From positions 3,239,385 to 3,303,384 of the forward strand of contig NW_024040485.1 in assembly GCF_014851395.1 (NCBI RefSeq): a stretch of 64,000 nt of DNA. Reading direction: 5' to 3'. The notes below the pieces were generated by a model. The model was not told the DNA's origin and did not search any database. It was given only the letters and a program-made list of their open reading frames with translations. Every line of letters starts with the position of its first letter. Within the stretch, counting starts at the first letter, position 1. The stretch comes from Micropterus salmoides (lineage: Eukaryota > Chordata > Actinopteri > Centrarchiformes > Centrarchidae). Below, in pieces: positions 12,601 through 23,281 of the stretch. The translations under genes and the position numbers were made by a program.

Positions 12601-14094
12601 CCCCGATCAGACATAAAGCGCTTTGCAGGTTCAAAAACGCGAGGCACACAGCAGCGGCTTTTTTGGTTGAATTTAGAAAAGCGCTGTGGTTTTTTAATGT
12701 TGCTAGGAATCAGCTGTCCTGTCAGTCTAATCAAAGATTATAGCTGGCCGATCTGTAATCTTTGGTTTGCCGCTAAGTAATAACGGTCATATTAGCAGAA
12801 ACTTGATCACAACTCACAGGTCTGAGTCTTTTGTTGCTAAAAACATCCGTTCAAACGGAGGGCGCCTGCTCTGGCACTGTTTTGAGTGTGTGAGGAGTAA
12901 AAACACGCAGGAGACAGGGAAACTGAGATCCGTATGGGCACATGAGACCCTCAGAAAGGGGAGACACTGATGGTCCAGGAACTTCGTCTTAATGATGATC
13001 GGTTCAAGGTATATGTTAGGATGAGTCGGGGAGAGTCCGGACAATCCAAGCAACTGTAAACTTCCGTCAGCACAACTGAGGCCCGTCTCTCCATTCATTA
13101 GATTGGACAATGGGGAAAAAAAAAACACGAATGATGTCGGGCACGAGTTAAATTTTTTTCAACTCAGAGCGCTCATTCAAAAACACGGCGGCCAAAAGGT
13201 GATGCGCACAGGGCGCATTAACAGCGGGTAGAACTGCCAAAAGAAAACAATCTTAAATCCTCTCACTGCAAAAAACGCATTCTGTCTTGGGTCGCGAAAT
13301 ATTTTCTACTTCAAAAAGGGGTCGGACTGCCAGAAGGTTAAGAACCCCTGCACTAGAGCACCACATGTGGATTCCTCTAAGGCTGAAAACAGTCTCCAAC
13401 AAATGCACTTTTTCCTCCTGCTCAACATTTCAATGATCAAGATGTGGCCCATTTGTAAATAACAAAACAATCACAGTAAGAAGTATATTCAGTGATGGTT
13501 TTATTCCTCCTCCTTACCTTCCGCAGCTGTGGCTCCCTCTTCTGTCTCTCTCCTCTTTGCTTGCTCCTCCAGCCACATCATCCTGGGAGGTTTCTCCAGC
13601 TTCTCCGTCCTCTGCCTTTTCGCTCCTTCTGAAGTCTGGGCCATCCCTTGGTTGGCTGGGCTCGACCTCTGCTGCTCTTTCAGGGCCTGCTGCAGGGCCT
13701 CGTTCCTAGCGTCGTGATCCACCTTCTCATCACCCAGTCCTTTCTCCAGGTTCTTCTCGTTCATCTTCTCCACTTTCCTCTGGGCGGCAGCCAGGGCCTG
13801 CTTCTCAGCCTGTTGGTGTTTGTGGGACTGCAGGTGGTTCTGGTAGGCGTTGGCGCTGGAGAACTTCTTGTTGCAAACGGCGCAGCTTTCGGTGGCCGCC
13901 GCCTCGCTCAGCTGCTGGTCGGCGGCCGCCCGCTGTGCCAGGACGCGCTCCTGGAAGTTTTCAGCAGTGACTGGTGGCATTTCAGCCACCTTGCGCTTCA
14001 GGTTGTAGCGGTGCCAGTCGGTCTTGTAGTGCGCTCTCTGCACCTCGCCGTCTGTGAAAGCCACTCTGCAGCTGATGCAGGTGTAGGAGGCCAT
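6650..14094 (-). CDS. znf622: ZNF622 (Rei1-like zinc-finger protein), six coding exons
   Basis: Coding exons, 5' to 3' on the minus strand: 14094-13518, 11937-11665, 10137-9975, 9833-9718, 8579-8436, 6780-6650. All junctions are AG/GT, phases agree, and the sum is 1404 nt (467 aa plus stop; human about 477). The start is the ATG at 14094 (MASYTCISC), just inside an exon whose acceptor is at 14101-14102. Four C2H2-type fingers are visible: C6/C9/H22/H28, C71/C74/H87, one from C242 (CLFCSHH) and one from C293 (CLWCNEKG). An acidic stretch follows residue 193. The C-terminal exon carries KPRDMQYVQ and SKWMLKMGM, diagnostic of this family. Known role: cytoplasmic 60S maturation factor (yeast Rei1 homologue), also reported to interact with MELK and ASK1. 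The introns carry transposons only. Identity is near certain; exact UTR ends are not determined. Confidence 0.96.
6781..8435. other. ZNF622 last intron
   Basis: Intron between coding exons 5 and 6. AT-rich, with a poly-A run near 7347-7359. No further gene or clear repeat recognised. Confidence 0.7.
8735..8923. repeat. SINE-like dispersed repeat in ZNF622 intron
   Basis: Shares TTTAGCTGACGCTTTT, GAGCAACTAGGGGTTAAGT, GCTCAGGGACACA and GTGTCTTATCCACTG with copies near 18953 and 20541. A (CA)n tract lies at 8664-8686 just upstream. Confidence 0.65.
9205..9480. mobile_element. Old hAT-like MITE copy in ZNF622 intron
   Basis: Related to the copy at 61690: contains TTTGTCTGACAGACTGTCCA, AAAGCCCAAAAATATT and CAATTTATCAATTATG in the same order. 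More diverged, ends unclear. Confidence 0.4.
10767..11238. mobile_element. Non-autonomous hAT element (472 bp) in ZNF622 intron
   Basis: Ends TAGGGCTGCAGC... and ...CAGCCCTA form terminal inverted repeats, with subterminal ATCGAT-rich motifs at both ends. Flanks are TTTAGATG and TTTAGAGG, an 8-bp target duplication matching 7 of 8. No transposase ORF. Confidence 0.85.
12404..13350. mobile_element. Non-autonomous hAT element (947 bp) in ZNF622 intron
   Basis: Terminal inverted repeats CAGTGGTTCTTAACCT (left) and CAGGGGTTCTTAACCT (right end, reverse complement) match at 15 of 16 bases. They are flanked by an 8-bp target duplication, CACTAGAA/CACTAGAG (7 of 8). An 8-bp duplication and CAGNGG ends are hAT hallmarks. 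No transposase reading frame is present. The interior from about 12600 resembles a second dispersed repeat, possibly nested. Confidence 0.88.
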
Positions 14095-14285
14095 GGCAGC
14101 CTGAAGGTAAGAGAAAGTCAAATTAAAAGTAATTTTATATATGGCTTAAAAACACAAATTTGTTTTAGAGGCCTTTACAACATACAAAACTCTCTCCTTA
14201 TTCAGAACCCAAGTATGTGACATTCATTCAGGAAAGGAGAAAACAGACTCCTTTTAAAAAACTGCCAGTTTTATTTTACCTTTAG

Positions 14286-14432
14286 GTCTGCAACTAACAA
14301 ATATGCCCAATATTGATAACACTGCATGTTATTTTCCAAATAATCAGTCTGAAATTTAAACTTTGTGAGATTTTATAGACCAAACAACAAAAAATAGACT
14401 AGTCGATAACAACAATAACCATTAGTTGCAGA
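14286..14432. mobile_element. Short hAT-like MITE 5' of ZNF622 coding exons
   Basis: Inverted ends CTGCAACTAA (14288-14297) and TTAGTTGCAG (14422-14431) bracket sequence of the fish family that carries TTTATAGACCAAACAA and GTCGATAA motifs. Internally deleted relative to the longer copy at 61690-62030. Confidence 0.55.
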
Positions 14433-15056
14433 AGTATACTATTCTACAGAGAGGTGTATCAAATATTGAATCCATCCCATTTGTATCAATGAATATAGAA
14501 AACACCTCTCAGTATAACAAAATACAAATTAACAGTAAGTTACCACAAACTACAGCCTCCAAAATGAACACCAATCAACAGAAACTGAGCAGTATAACTT
14601 CCAGGATGGTTGGATTTAGGAGCTACATGGAAGAGACATATCATTGTTTAGCTGTGATGTTAGTTAAAGTAGTGACTGGTTCTGGGATTCATGGCAGTAA
14701 TTTATTCATTTCAAGTCTGGTTATTTGGTTAGCCTATCCTAGCCTACCTGCTACGCAGCAGCTAGCTGTCGGGTAGTTAAGGTCACTAACGTTAGCTAAT
14801 AAAGCAGGTTGAACGCAGTACCTAACGTTACCAACGAAACATTTTAATATAAAATTAAAATAGACTGTAAAACTGTGTTGCTGCGTCAGTATGAGACAAA
14901 CTATGCAAACGTCGGGTAGCAGCCAGATATCCAAAGTGCACACATTTGAGTGTAACGTTAACGTTAGATATCTGCTTATAACCGCTAAAAGTCTAGACAG
15001 ACACACAACGACAAAAAAAGGTGACAACAGGCGACTGGTGTCTAATGTTTACTTAC

Positions 15057-15190
15057 TTATTCAGTGAGCTGACTCCTGCGACAAAATGTGTTTTTATCTC
15101 TTTACTGGTAAAGTGTGCTCCTGTCTCACTCTTCTGTCCACACTACACGAGGGAACTTCCTGACTTCTTCTTCGTGTTCTTTTGCGGTTC
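15057..15190 (-). other. znf622: Probable 5' non-coding exon and promoter region of ZNF622
   Basis: The coding start exon of ZNF622 begins with a splice acceptor only 6 nt before the ATG, so an upstream non-coding exon is required. A strong donor (GTAAGT, minus strand) starts at 15056, so an exon could end at 15057. The upper boundary is a guess. Sequence further up (15160-15235) resembles a dispersed fish repeat. Inference from splice logic only. Confidence 0.4.
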
Positions 15191-15234
15191 GCAAACAGCT
15201 TTTCATTACCGCCACCTACTGCTTCCGAATATGT

Positions 15235-15800
15235 TCACCAGACACCTGCCAACGACAAAAAGTTTAGTACTTTTTAAAGGATAGGTTTATATTATGGATA
15301 AGTCTGTTTGGATAAAACGTACACTTGCTGTAAATATTCTTTGTGTTCATACTGGCCATGAAGTGATTCAAAATCTACAGTCCTCGTTCATATAAACAAA
15401 CATATTCTAAAGTTCAGCTGAGGCAAAAATGAAACAGTCCGGTGAAGCACAAGAACTAAATATCTTACCAAAAACTTGAAAAACACATGCTTGATTTAAA
15501 GCCTAACTGTGACTGCTGAAACCTCATAGCTTACCTATGGCTAAATTTTAGTATAAAACCTTCACAAAATGAGGACTGTGGATAAAAGATTATAGCAATC
15601 AAAAACTCTTTCTCTGTCTGTACAGATAGGTATGTGAACTAAAAAATAAATATATATACAACCTGTTGTTTATGTAAACTGCGTTTGTGAGAATTATTAA
15701 TTTAATTGTATTATTTTGAGTTAAAACTATACATAAATTCACATTTTTTACACATATTTTAAAAGTATTTAAAAAGAATTTTAATTTTAATTACTATTAG
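15235..15800. other. Spacer between ZNF622 and GIMAP A
   Basis: AT-rich DNA with no exon-like ORF. Parts look repetitive but I could not assign them. Confidence 0.4.
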
Positions 15801-16146
15801 GCCAGGGCGACGCAGTGGTGCAGTGGTTAGCACTGTCGCCTCACAGCACAGGGGTTCAAACCCGGTTTCCCCGGCCTTTCTGTGTGGAGTTTGCATGTTC
15901 TCCCTGTGTCTGCGTGGGTTCTCTCCAGGTGCTCCGGCTTCCTCCCACCATCCAAAGACATGCAGGCTAGGGTAATTGTGACCCTAAATTGTCCTTAGGC
16001 GTGAGTGTGAGTGGTTGGTTGTCTATGTGTGGCCCTGCGATGGATTGGCAGCCTGTCCAGGGTGCCTTTCTCCCAATGGCAGCTGGGATTGGCTCCAGCC
16101 CCCCACAACCCTGTACGCAGGATAAGCGGTTGACGATGGATGGATA
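15801..16146 (+). repeat. tRNA-headed SINE (V-SINE-like) 3' of GIMAP A
   Basis: A-box region GTGGTGCAGTGGTTAGCAC and B-box GGTTCAAACCCGG, then the conserved body (GTGTGGAGTTTGCATGTTCT, CTCCCACCATCCAAAGACAT) and the 3' tail GGATAAGCGGTTGACGATGG. Nearly full length. Not a functional tRNA gene. Confidence 0.85.
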
Positions 16147-16374
16147 TTTTCTCCTCCAATTAATTTCTCTGCAGCTTATCACTCACTGGCCAGTGGAGGG
16201 AGCTATTGTACAGTCTCTGTGTCCATGCAGTAGTGTAGCTTGGTGGCATCCATGGTGGATGAATAATTTTATTATATCATCACCTTATCAACATATTATT
16301 GACAATCAGTAGCACTGTTAAATATGAAAGGATCATGTTGTACAATTAACACAACAAACAAAAGTTTTGTTTGG

Positions 16375-16380
16375 TTTATT
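16375..16380 (-). terminator. Poly(A) signal of GIMAP copy A
   Basis: AATAAA (minus strand), about 565 nt after the stop codon. It is embedded in sequence that aligns with the same motif 3' of GIMAP B, so it was conserved after duplication. Confidence 0.6.
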
Positions 16381-16943
16381 TGACATTATGAAGCAGAGGA
16401 TATTCAACCACACACAAGAGAAGTTGTGATCCTTGATGTAAAGAGAGCAGGTGTCAGTTATTACATCATACACAACAAACCTACACGTTAAATGTGTAAA
16501 TGATTAACAATAAAACCAAGTCAATCAGCAAAAGAAATGATATACAACTTCCATGGCAAGTTATATACATCTGTACTATACAATCCAATTTGATTGACAT
16601 ATTTATTAAAGTAACAATACTTGAGATATTACAGAAATCAAACCCTGTTTTTTATGTGGTCAGCATATTTTGAGTATTAGTGGAACACAGAACATTAGGT
16701 GAAATTTACAGACAAATTATAAACCAAGTCAAAAAAATAAAAGATAGACAAATTTTCCTGGGGCGGTGCAAACTATTATGTGGAGCACAATCGCAAGCTA
16801 AAGGATAGGTCCACATCGTGGAAGTAAATATCACACGTTAAAAATCTAAAGTAACCACAATTTTAATGTAATAAAATACTCAACACTATTATGATTACAA
16901 ATAAGACCAGAAAACCAAAACCTGGAATGTGAATATTAACAAG

Positions 16944-18101
16944 TCAAAACTTAAATTTAGCTAATACTGACAAAACAAGAACAACAACTCCTAAAACTCC
17001 AGCTACTATTTCGAGTAATTTAGGGCTCTTCTCAGCTTTCCTTCTGGCCTCCTTGTTTTGCCTATATTTCAGTATTTTAATTCCCTCCTCCAGTTCTTTT
17101 TCACGAGCTGCCCTTAATTTCTCTATCCTCTCCTTGTCATCTTTCACCTCCCTCATTTGTTGCTCATACTTTCCCTTTATTGTCTTCTCCAGTTCCTCCT
17201 GCTCTTTGCGGATTGGCTCTTTATTCTCTAAAAGGATACGTTGTTTTTCCTCTTCAATCTTCTTCTCTGCCCTCTGGAACATTTCAGTGGTGTAATGGCT
17301 TCCTCCGTTCTTCTCGGTTATGTTTCTGATCTTCTTAAGCAGCTCACTTACCTGAGAACAATGTTTCAGGTCATTATTGAAGACATGGTACTGGCCGTTA
17401 CATCTGCCCACAAGTGCCTGCAGGTCTTCACTGTCCCTCAAGAACTCCTCAATTGGTTCCCCTTTGAGCAGGTCACCATGGGTAAAGAGAACCATGCTGT
17501 ATTTGTCTGCTTCCTCTCCAAATATTTCTTGAATTTTCTGCACCGTCTGCTTTTCTTCCTCTGTGTATCTGCCCAGTCTGATGACGACCAAGAAGATATG
17601 GGGTCCAGGAGACGCAAAAGAAAAGCACTGGGCAAAATCTTTAACTGTTTTCTCTTGATCACTCCTGGTGTCAAACAGACCCGGAGTGTCAATAACTGCA
17701 ACTGTTTGTCCGTCCACCTCACCATCGGCCTTATCACAGTGTTCAGTTAAAGATTTAGGGGAGAACTTTGATTTGAAGTACTGTTTTCCCAGAATGGTGT
17801 TTCCTGTGGCGCTCTTCCCAACTCCAGTCTTCCCCACCATCACAATCCTGAGCTCCTCATTATTGTATCTGCACAGTTCAGATGGGATGGCTAAAAGAAA
17901 TTAACATACAATTACCACTCTAGGTATTCATTTTTTTTCACATACATTTACTCATTTGGCAGACGCTTTTATAAGTAACAACAGATAATAGAAAGAGCGA
18001 CAATATGTATAGGATTTGATATCTATAAATATTTTATCCATATAATTAAAATTATGAATGGTGTTTATCGACTTACCATTTCTGGTATTTTCGCTGGCCA
18101 T
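16944..18101 (-). CDS. gimap: GIMAP-family (AIG1-type) GTPase, copy A
   Basis: Two coding exons on the minus strand: 18101-18077 (MASENTRN plus one base) and 17890-16944, joined in phase 1 across a 186-bp intron, give 323 aa. P-loop GKTGVGKS is at residues 28-35, followed by the G3 motif DTPGLFD, a G4-like FTHGD and a GIMAP-type G5 region RCNGQYHVFNN. The conserved RLGRYTEEEK segment sits between G3 and G4. After the G domain comes a charged, K/E-rich coiled coil. The last 24 or so residues are strongly hydrophobic (IVAGVLGVVVLVLSVLAKF), a likely C-terminal membrane anchor. GIMAPs are GTPases that act in lymphocyte survival and antimicrobial defence, often anchored to organelle membranes. The start is the conserved short first exon, matched in copy B. 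Which GIMAP member it is cannot be settled by eye. Confidence 0.93.
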
Positions 18102-18169
18102 CCTTGGGTTATGGAGGAAAGAGCAGGTCTGCTGCTGAGCTGAAGAACTAAGTCTGTCTGCAACAACAC

Positions 18170-18176
18170 TATATAA
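18170..18176 (-). promoter_or_regulatory. TATA box of GIMAP copy A
   Basis: TATATAG on the minus strand, 69-75 bp upstream of the GIMAP A start codon, in a block whose flanks are conserved upstream of GIMAP B. Spacing suits a TATA box with a short 5' UTR. In copy B the aligned bases no longer form a TATA box. Confidence 0.6.
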
Positions 18177-18319
18177 GAACTTCATGTAATAAGCCACACC
18201 TACCAAACACTGTCCACCCCTCCCATCAGCATTTACAAGAAATGCTACTGGTTCTTTTAAAATGATGAATACAGTGCACATCTAGCGAGTTGCCAGCCCT
18301 TTGAATTGTAGTTCTCATG

Positions 18320-18952
18320 TTCACAACATGATGTCAGATGAACATGTGTGCTGCAAACCAAGTCACCAGTTCAACAGATGACTTTCACCAGATTGTAAGC
18401 TTTCAAAACAGTTTATACTGTTGGTCTGAGCTTTTGAATACATCAGCCCTATATGGTGCTGTTACTTTTAATCCCACAGATATAAAAGTGTCTGGTGCTG
18501 AAACAAGAAAACTGTACAGATTCTCTTCTACCAACCTGGTAGCTTGAATGCACAAAAGTGAGTTGTTATTAGTTTCAGATTTACATCTGTGACTGGTAAA
18601 AAATAGCATTTTGCTGCAGTTATACCAGTCTTTAAATGGAATTTTGGGATGCATTCATTTATGGATTACAATTAAGGCAAATGTCATCTTTCACAGACAT
18701 GTTTTTGCATATTATATGAGTCTGAACAGTTCAATGCACTTCTTCATTCATCCATCATTTTAGGGGGGGTTCACTCCTTAAGCTCCAGTTCCTGAATGAA
18801 GCAATGTGAGGATGAAACATTGTTTCAATTTTCCAAAAGGTAAAAAGGCAAATGGTTCAGAATTGTCAACAAAAGCCATGTGGTTGAATGTTATTAGTCA
18901 TATAATGGCAGCTTAAAAGACAAAAAACAAACAAATTACCTTCCTGGATGTC
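18320..18952. other. Spacer upstream of GIMAP A
   Basis: No gene. 18591-18730 shares a hairpin-bearing segment with 34061-34210. 18210-18320 aligns with 29105-29220 upstream of GIMAP B and marks the edge of the duplicated unit. Confidence 0.5.
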
Positions 18953-19159
18953 TTACATTACATTTTACATTACATTTATTCATTTAGCTGACGCTTTTGT
19001 CCAAAGCAATATACAATTGCTATATATGTTGGAGTTCGCATGCCGAGCAACTAGGGGTTAAATGTCTTGCTCAGGGACACATTGGCGGACGTCTCACAGA
19101 GTGAATGAACCCAGGTCTCCCACAACGAAGGTATGTGTCTTATCCACTGCTCACCACCC
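18953..19159. repeat. SINE-like dispersed repeat, second copy
   Basis: Contains ATTCATTTAGCTGACGCTTT, GAGCAACTAGGGGTTAAATG and TGTGTCTTATCCACTGC. Same family and orientation as 8735-8923. A head-only fragment of the family is at 17938-17978 in the GIMAP A intron/exon 1 neighbourhood. Confidence 0.65.
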
Positions 19160-19480
19160 GTACATCATGGAGCACCATCATGTTCATGCCAGCAGACTAG
19201 AGAGGGTCATGCATGTGAAGATCTTGTAAGACAGCGGGTATTAAGTCATTTAATAATGCAGGCATTTTGAGAATGAAACTCTAAATGCGACCTAATCACA
19301 GATCATGCCACAACTTGTTTGCATTTGTCCTACAAAGTGGACCAGTATGTATGGGCCACAATTGCAAACATGCAAAAAAAGTCGCTCAAAATATGTGCAT
19401 ATTTGATCTGTCAGGTCCACTGCCTCTGCAGCCCTGTGAGCACACTTCTCTCTCCCTCCCCATGTATCTCTCTGTGTGAA

Positions 19481-19678
19481 TGTACATGTAATGCTCTGTA
19501 TTTGTACAGCGTCTTTCTAGTCTTTGTGATCAATTCATACACTGAGCCTAAATGCTCAAACAGAAACTAACATTCACTCAGTTCAGTATCTTTCCCAAGG
19601 ACACACGCAGCCTGGAGGAGCCGGGGATTGAACCGCCAACCTTCCAATTAACAGGCAACCCACTCTTGCTCCTGAGCC
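19481..19678 (-). repeat. tRNA-derived SINE, second copy
   Basis: Same family and orientation as the copy at 1749-2040: B-box GGTTCAATCCCCGGC near 19632-19618 and the same tail. The A-box part is degraded and there is an internal deletion. Confidence 0.7.
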
Positions 19679-20308
19679 CTGAGTGTGTCTGTGCTTCATT
19701 GCAGGAGTGGAGCCAGGAGCACAAGAGTCAGGTCCCAGCTGCTCCTCATCACAATCAAGTCCCCCCATGTATAGAGAGCCTAAGTCCCTCCCCTTCCGGT
19801 GGACTGCCATGGGACCTTACTTCAGAAAAAATATGTATGTAAAATGTGTACGTAAAACTGCTGAAGTATAAGACTGTGAAAATACATAACAACAAAGACC
19901 ACAAACCCAAAAGTCGCTGAAAGAACTTACATGAGAGGACGATGTAATAAAAGCCGAGAGTTCAGGGGAGATATATTTCTGCATGGAACAACGCTAAGTT
20001 ATCATGCTAGCAGCAACCAAGTAGTGAACGTTAGCTAGCATTACAGCGTTATTGTGCGAGACAAGAGATGTAGTTCAGTGAAAGGTTTTCTCACAAAACA
20101 TCAAGCAATGTTACTGATTTACGACAAACTGCAACTTTCTTGACGGACAAAATTATCTTTTAAATTGACAAACATCATATGTGTTCATTCAGAGCACAGT
20201 TCAAACAGTATCAAAAAATAAGTTGTCTCTTGCCATTGACTACCATACATATGTTTTCCAAAATAAGGTAAGCGGAAGCAAGTGACTTAGGCTCTCTATA
20301 ATCTCACA

Positions 20309-20811
20309 AGTGTTGTGCCGAATTCTGCACGCCTGCCGAGAATTGCATGCAGCTCGCAGGAGGCTGACAAAAGAGGTGGATGCAAATCTCGGCAGGTAGG
20401 CTTCACCATCTGTTTTGCTGAATTATGCATCCATCACCTCTCAAGGTCCTTTTCAGACACTTTGTTGTGCACATTTTGTTGAATCTCAAGGAATGGTACT
20501 TCTTCTATGTAATAAAGTATTTACGACTCTAAACGTTCATGACATTACATTTGTTCACACGCCTCTGGAGCAACTGTTGGTTAATTGTCTTGCTCAGGGA
20601 CACATTGGTGGACGTGTCACAGTGGGTTATTGAATCCAGGTCTCACACCAAAGTTATGTGTCTTATCCACTGCACCATCACCACTCCTCATTAAACATAT
20701 ACTTCTAATCATTTATCACCATTGCTGAACCCCACAAAGAATATGATTTTAAAAGCAGTATTTGGAGGTGCATGCAATTCTCAGCAGGCCTGCAAAATTT
20801 GGCATAACACT
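20309..20811. mobile_element. Terminal-inverted-repeat element (about 503 bp) with SINE-like insert
   Basis: About 46 bp at 20309-20356 and 20766-20811 are inverted copies: left AGTGTTGTGCCGAATTCTGC, right (reverse complement) AGTGTTATGCCAAATTTTGC, both continuing through GAGAATTGCATGCA. A SINE-like repeat at about 20541-20686 lies inside. No clear target duplication was found, so the superfamily is unassigned. Confidence 0.65.
20541..20686. repeat. SINE-like dispersed repeat, third copy
   Basis: Contains CTCTGGAGCAACTGTTGGTT, TTGCTCAGGGACACATTGG and TGTGTCTTATCCACTGCACC. It lies inside the inverted-repeat element 20309-20811, so it is either nested or part of it. Confidence 0.6.
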
Positions 20812-21059
20812 GGTCATCCCTGCAACTTATGGCCAGATTGTAGACTATACTGCTCAGTCAGTCTCGCTTCTAGCCTGCATATTTTGTTCACTGCTCTCCA
20901 TTGAAACCCTCGGGGTGGTTTGGCCCAGTAACATACTGTCTATGAATAAACCTTGTTACATCTTGCCATTTCCGCCTCTGTGTACTGAGTCTTGCATTTG
21001 AGTGCTGCTACTATTCCAACCTAACATTCACCAGCAAGGACCACACAATCAAAAGGTAT

Positions 21060-21340
21060 GATTAAATGATTTATTGATGATCGAAACAGAAGATGTACGT
21101 CTTGCAGTTGGCGAGAGACATTTGAAAGCGTTGTGGGGAAGCTACGATAGGGAAATCAGCCGTAGCACCCGGGCACGACGGACCCCCTTATAATCCTATG
21201 GAGAGGAAAAAGATCAGGAGGCAGGACAGAGAAAGGGGTGGGGGGGAGGGATGCAGGATACGAGAGCGAAGGGGTGGAGTTAGGATGTGTGGGTATTTAT
21301 GGTAATGCTGGCGATGACGTGGTTGATGTGTGGTCCTGAA
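21060..21340. other. Unassigned GC-rich block between repeats
   Basis: More GC-rich than its surroundings, with a G-rich run (GGGGTGGGGGGGAGGG) near 21235-21250 and CACCCGGGCACGACGGACCC near 21168. Begins with a TTTATTGAT segment, as an LTR or LINE end might. No ORF, not identified. Confidence 0.35.
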
Positions 21341-21659
21341 ACTCTGCTAAATAGCACCACTTAAATGGTTGCATTTGTAAGTTATTGCCTGGGAAAAGTA
21401 GTTGCTCTTAAACACTGCCCACTCAATCTACTGAGTCAGGGTACTAGTGAAGGGATAGATCATAAATGGTTTGCGAAGTGATTTCATGGCACCTAGGTAA
21501 AGTATATTTAGCAATTTTGAAATACAAAAATACAGCAGTTCAATTTGATACATGGGGTGGCTACTGTATTTTGTAGTTTATTTTTATACAAAATTATGGT
21601 ATTTGGTATCTTATTTTAAAATACATTGTGCCCATCACTGCCAGTCAGTCTGTATAACT

Positions 21660-22115
21660 TCACATTTAATCCTCTTGTTTCTTAAAAACCTCAGAGTGAA
21701 CATGACTCAGCTAATAACTAAAATGCAACAATCCAATGTTTTTCCCCCTGGTTAGCAGAAATGTAGCCCCAAACTCCTCCACTCTTCTTTACTTGCCTGC
21801 AGACATTCGTTTTTGTATCACTCTCTGGCCCTTCAGCAAACAACTGACTACTGCGGCCAAATGTTTAAAATTTTGACTAATCAGTCCAGAGAACATGCTG
21901 CCAGTAGATGGGTGTACCAGGGTCCCACTGTTTTCTGCAGCTCTGAGCTGATGGCACTGCCAGACATCTTCAGATTGTGAAGGGAAATAAGTATGATTTC
22001 ATCTGCTGCAGTAAGTTTCCTTGGCCGACCATTGCCTCGTCCTCAACATTGCCTGTTTCTTTGTGCTTCTTCAAAACAGCTTGCCAATGCAGTTTAACTA
22101 CCTTGTGTCTTGTTG
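21660..22115 (-). mobile_element. Decayed Tc1/mariner-like transposon
   Basis: The minus strand carries scrambled remnants of a Tc1-type transposase: a helix-turn-helix-like segment reading KKHKETGNVED near 22070-22020, and DNA near 21870-21900 corresponding to the tgttctctggactgatnag stretch that encodes the TDES block in fish Tc1 elements. Frames are broken throughout. Ends were not delimited. Confidence 0.6.
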
Positions 22116-22837
22116 CTGTGTTCTGTCTTGCCATTGCTTTATCCACTTTGTGCAATATATTATTATATATACTCTGCATAGTCTGTGTAGTATTTATTTT
22201 TGTATTAGTCCAATAGGACTACTTTTGTACAACTTTTATTCCACTTTTTTACTCGCAAAGTTTCTTTTTAGTATTGTATGGTTTCCCTTATGTATAGTGT
22301 CTTGTCTGTAGTGTTGTTATTTGTATCTGCCTTGTGTTCTATTTTATAGTCTGCAGCTGTAACTGATGCAATTTACAATTTAAGGTTTCTATCATCTATC
22401 TAACAATAAACTGAGACTGGAAAACGCTGCCTCTCCCCATGATGCAGGAGAACATGGTAGAGTCCAATTTTCCATCAACACTATTTAAGCATCAGATGAT
22501 TCTACTAGGAGAGCTTTTGTTGACCAGCCAGACACTTCCGGCAGAAAACCCCAGGAACTGGTAAGGAAAATTTATTAATTTCACAGAAAATAATGAACAA
22601 AGACAATGAACCTAAAAAAATCAGCAAAATTGACAAGGAAAGTTGACTAAATGTGTGCACCACAAATAGATAACTTCCTTCAGAGATAGCTAATCTAACT
22701 GTGTGTTTATGAAACCAAAATATGTGTGCAGTCCAGTTATTTATATTTGCAGTGTGTGTAATGTGCTAAAACCAAAAAATGATTAGATTGAAAGGTTACC
22801 ACCATGTGCTATTGTTTCCTTGTGTGGCTGCTAGTAC

Positions 22838-23050
22838 GGACATCACACCCCTTGAGATGCACCATCTCATTTCTGATGGGTCCTAACATATATCACAATA
22901 ACTACATAACAAAAGAGGAGTGAGACATAAATTTAAAAAATAGAAAAACTATTATCAAACCCAACTAACCAACCCACTAACAGACAACAATAAACTAAAC
23001 TAATAATTAATGAAAACCTAGAAAGTATTACAACCAATAATAAGACAGCG
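22838..23050. repeat. Dispersed repeat (CACCCCTTGAGATG family), copy 1
   Basis: Shares ACCCCTTGAGATGCACCATC and GGGTCCTAACATA with 52115-52345, followed in both by A-rich sequence. Probably the 3' end of a retroelement. Confidence 0.6.
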
Positions 23051-23275
23051 TGGATCACCAAATTCAAATACATAAAGATTTATCTGCACAACTTTCTTTA
23101 TTGAACAATAACATTTGTCTTTATAGACTCAATCTCTGAATGATGTCAGTAAAGAATTGCTCATTTATTATCAGTTTTATTTTATGATCACCATATCAAC
23201 ATATTCTTCACAATCTGTGGCACCACTAAACATTTATCACATACAATTATTAACACCTGTGAAATTTTAGGTTGG

Positions 23276-23281
23276 TTTATT
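23276..23281 (-). terminator. Poly(A) signal of GIMAP copy B
   Basis: AATAAA (minus strand), about 890 nt after the stop, in the block aligned with the copy A signal (shared neighbouring ACATTATGAAGCAGA on the plus strand). Confidence 0.55.

Noticed and set aside
13648..14220. Plus-strand 190-aa ORF
   Set aside because: Antisense shadow of the first ZNF622 coding exon; Leu/Val-rich composition results from reversing Glu/Gln/Ala-rich codons.
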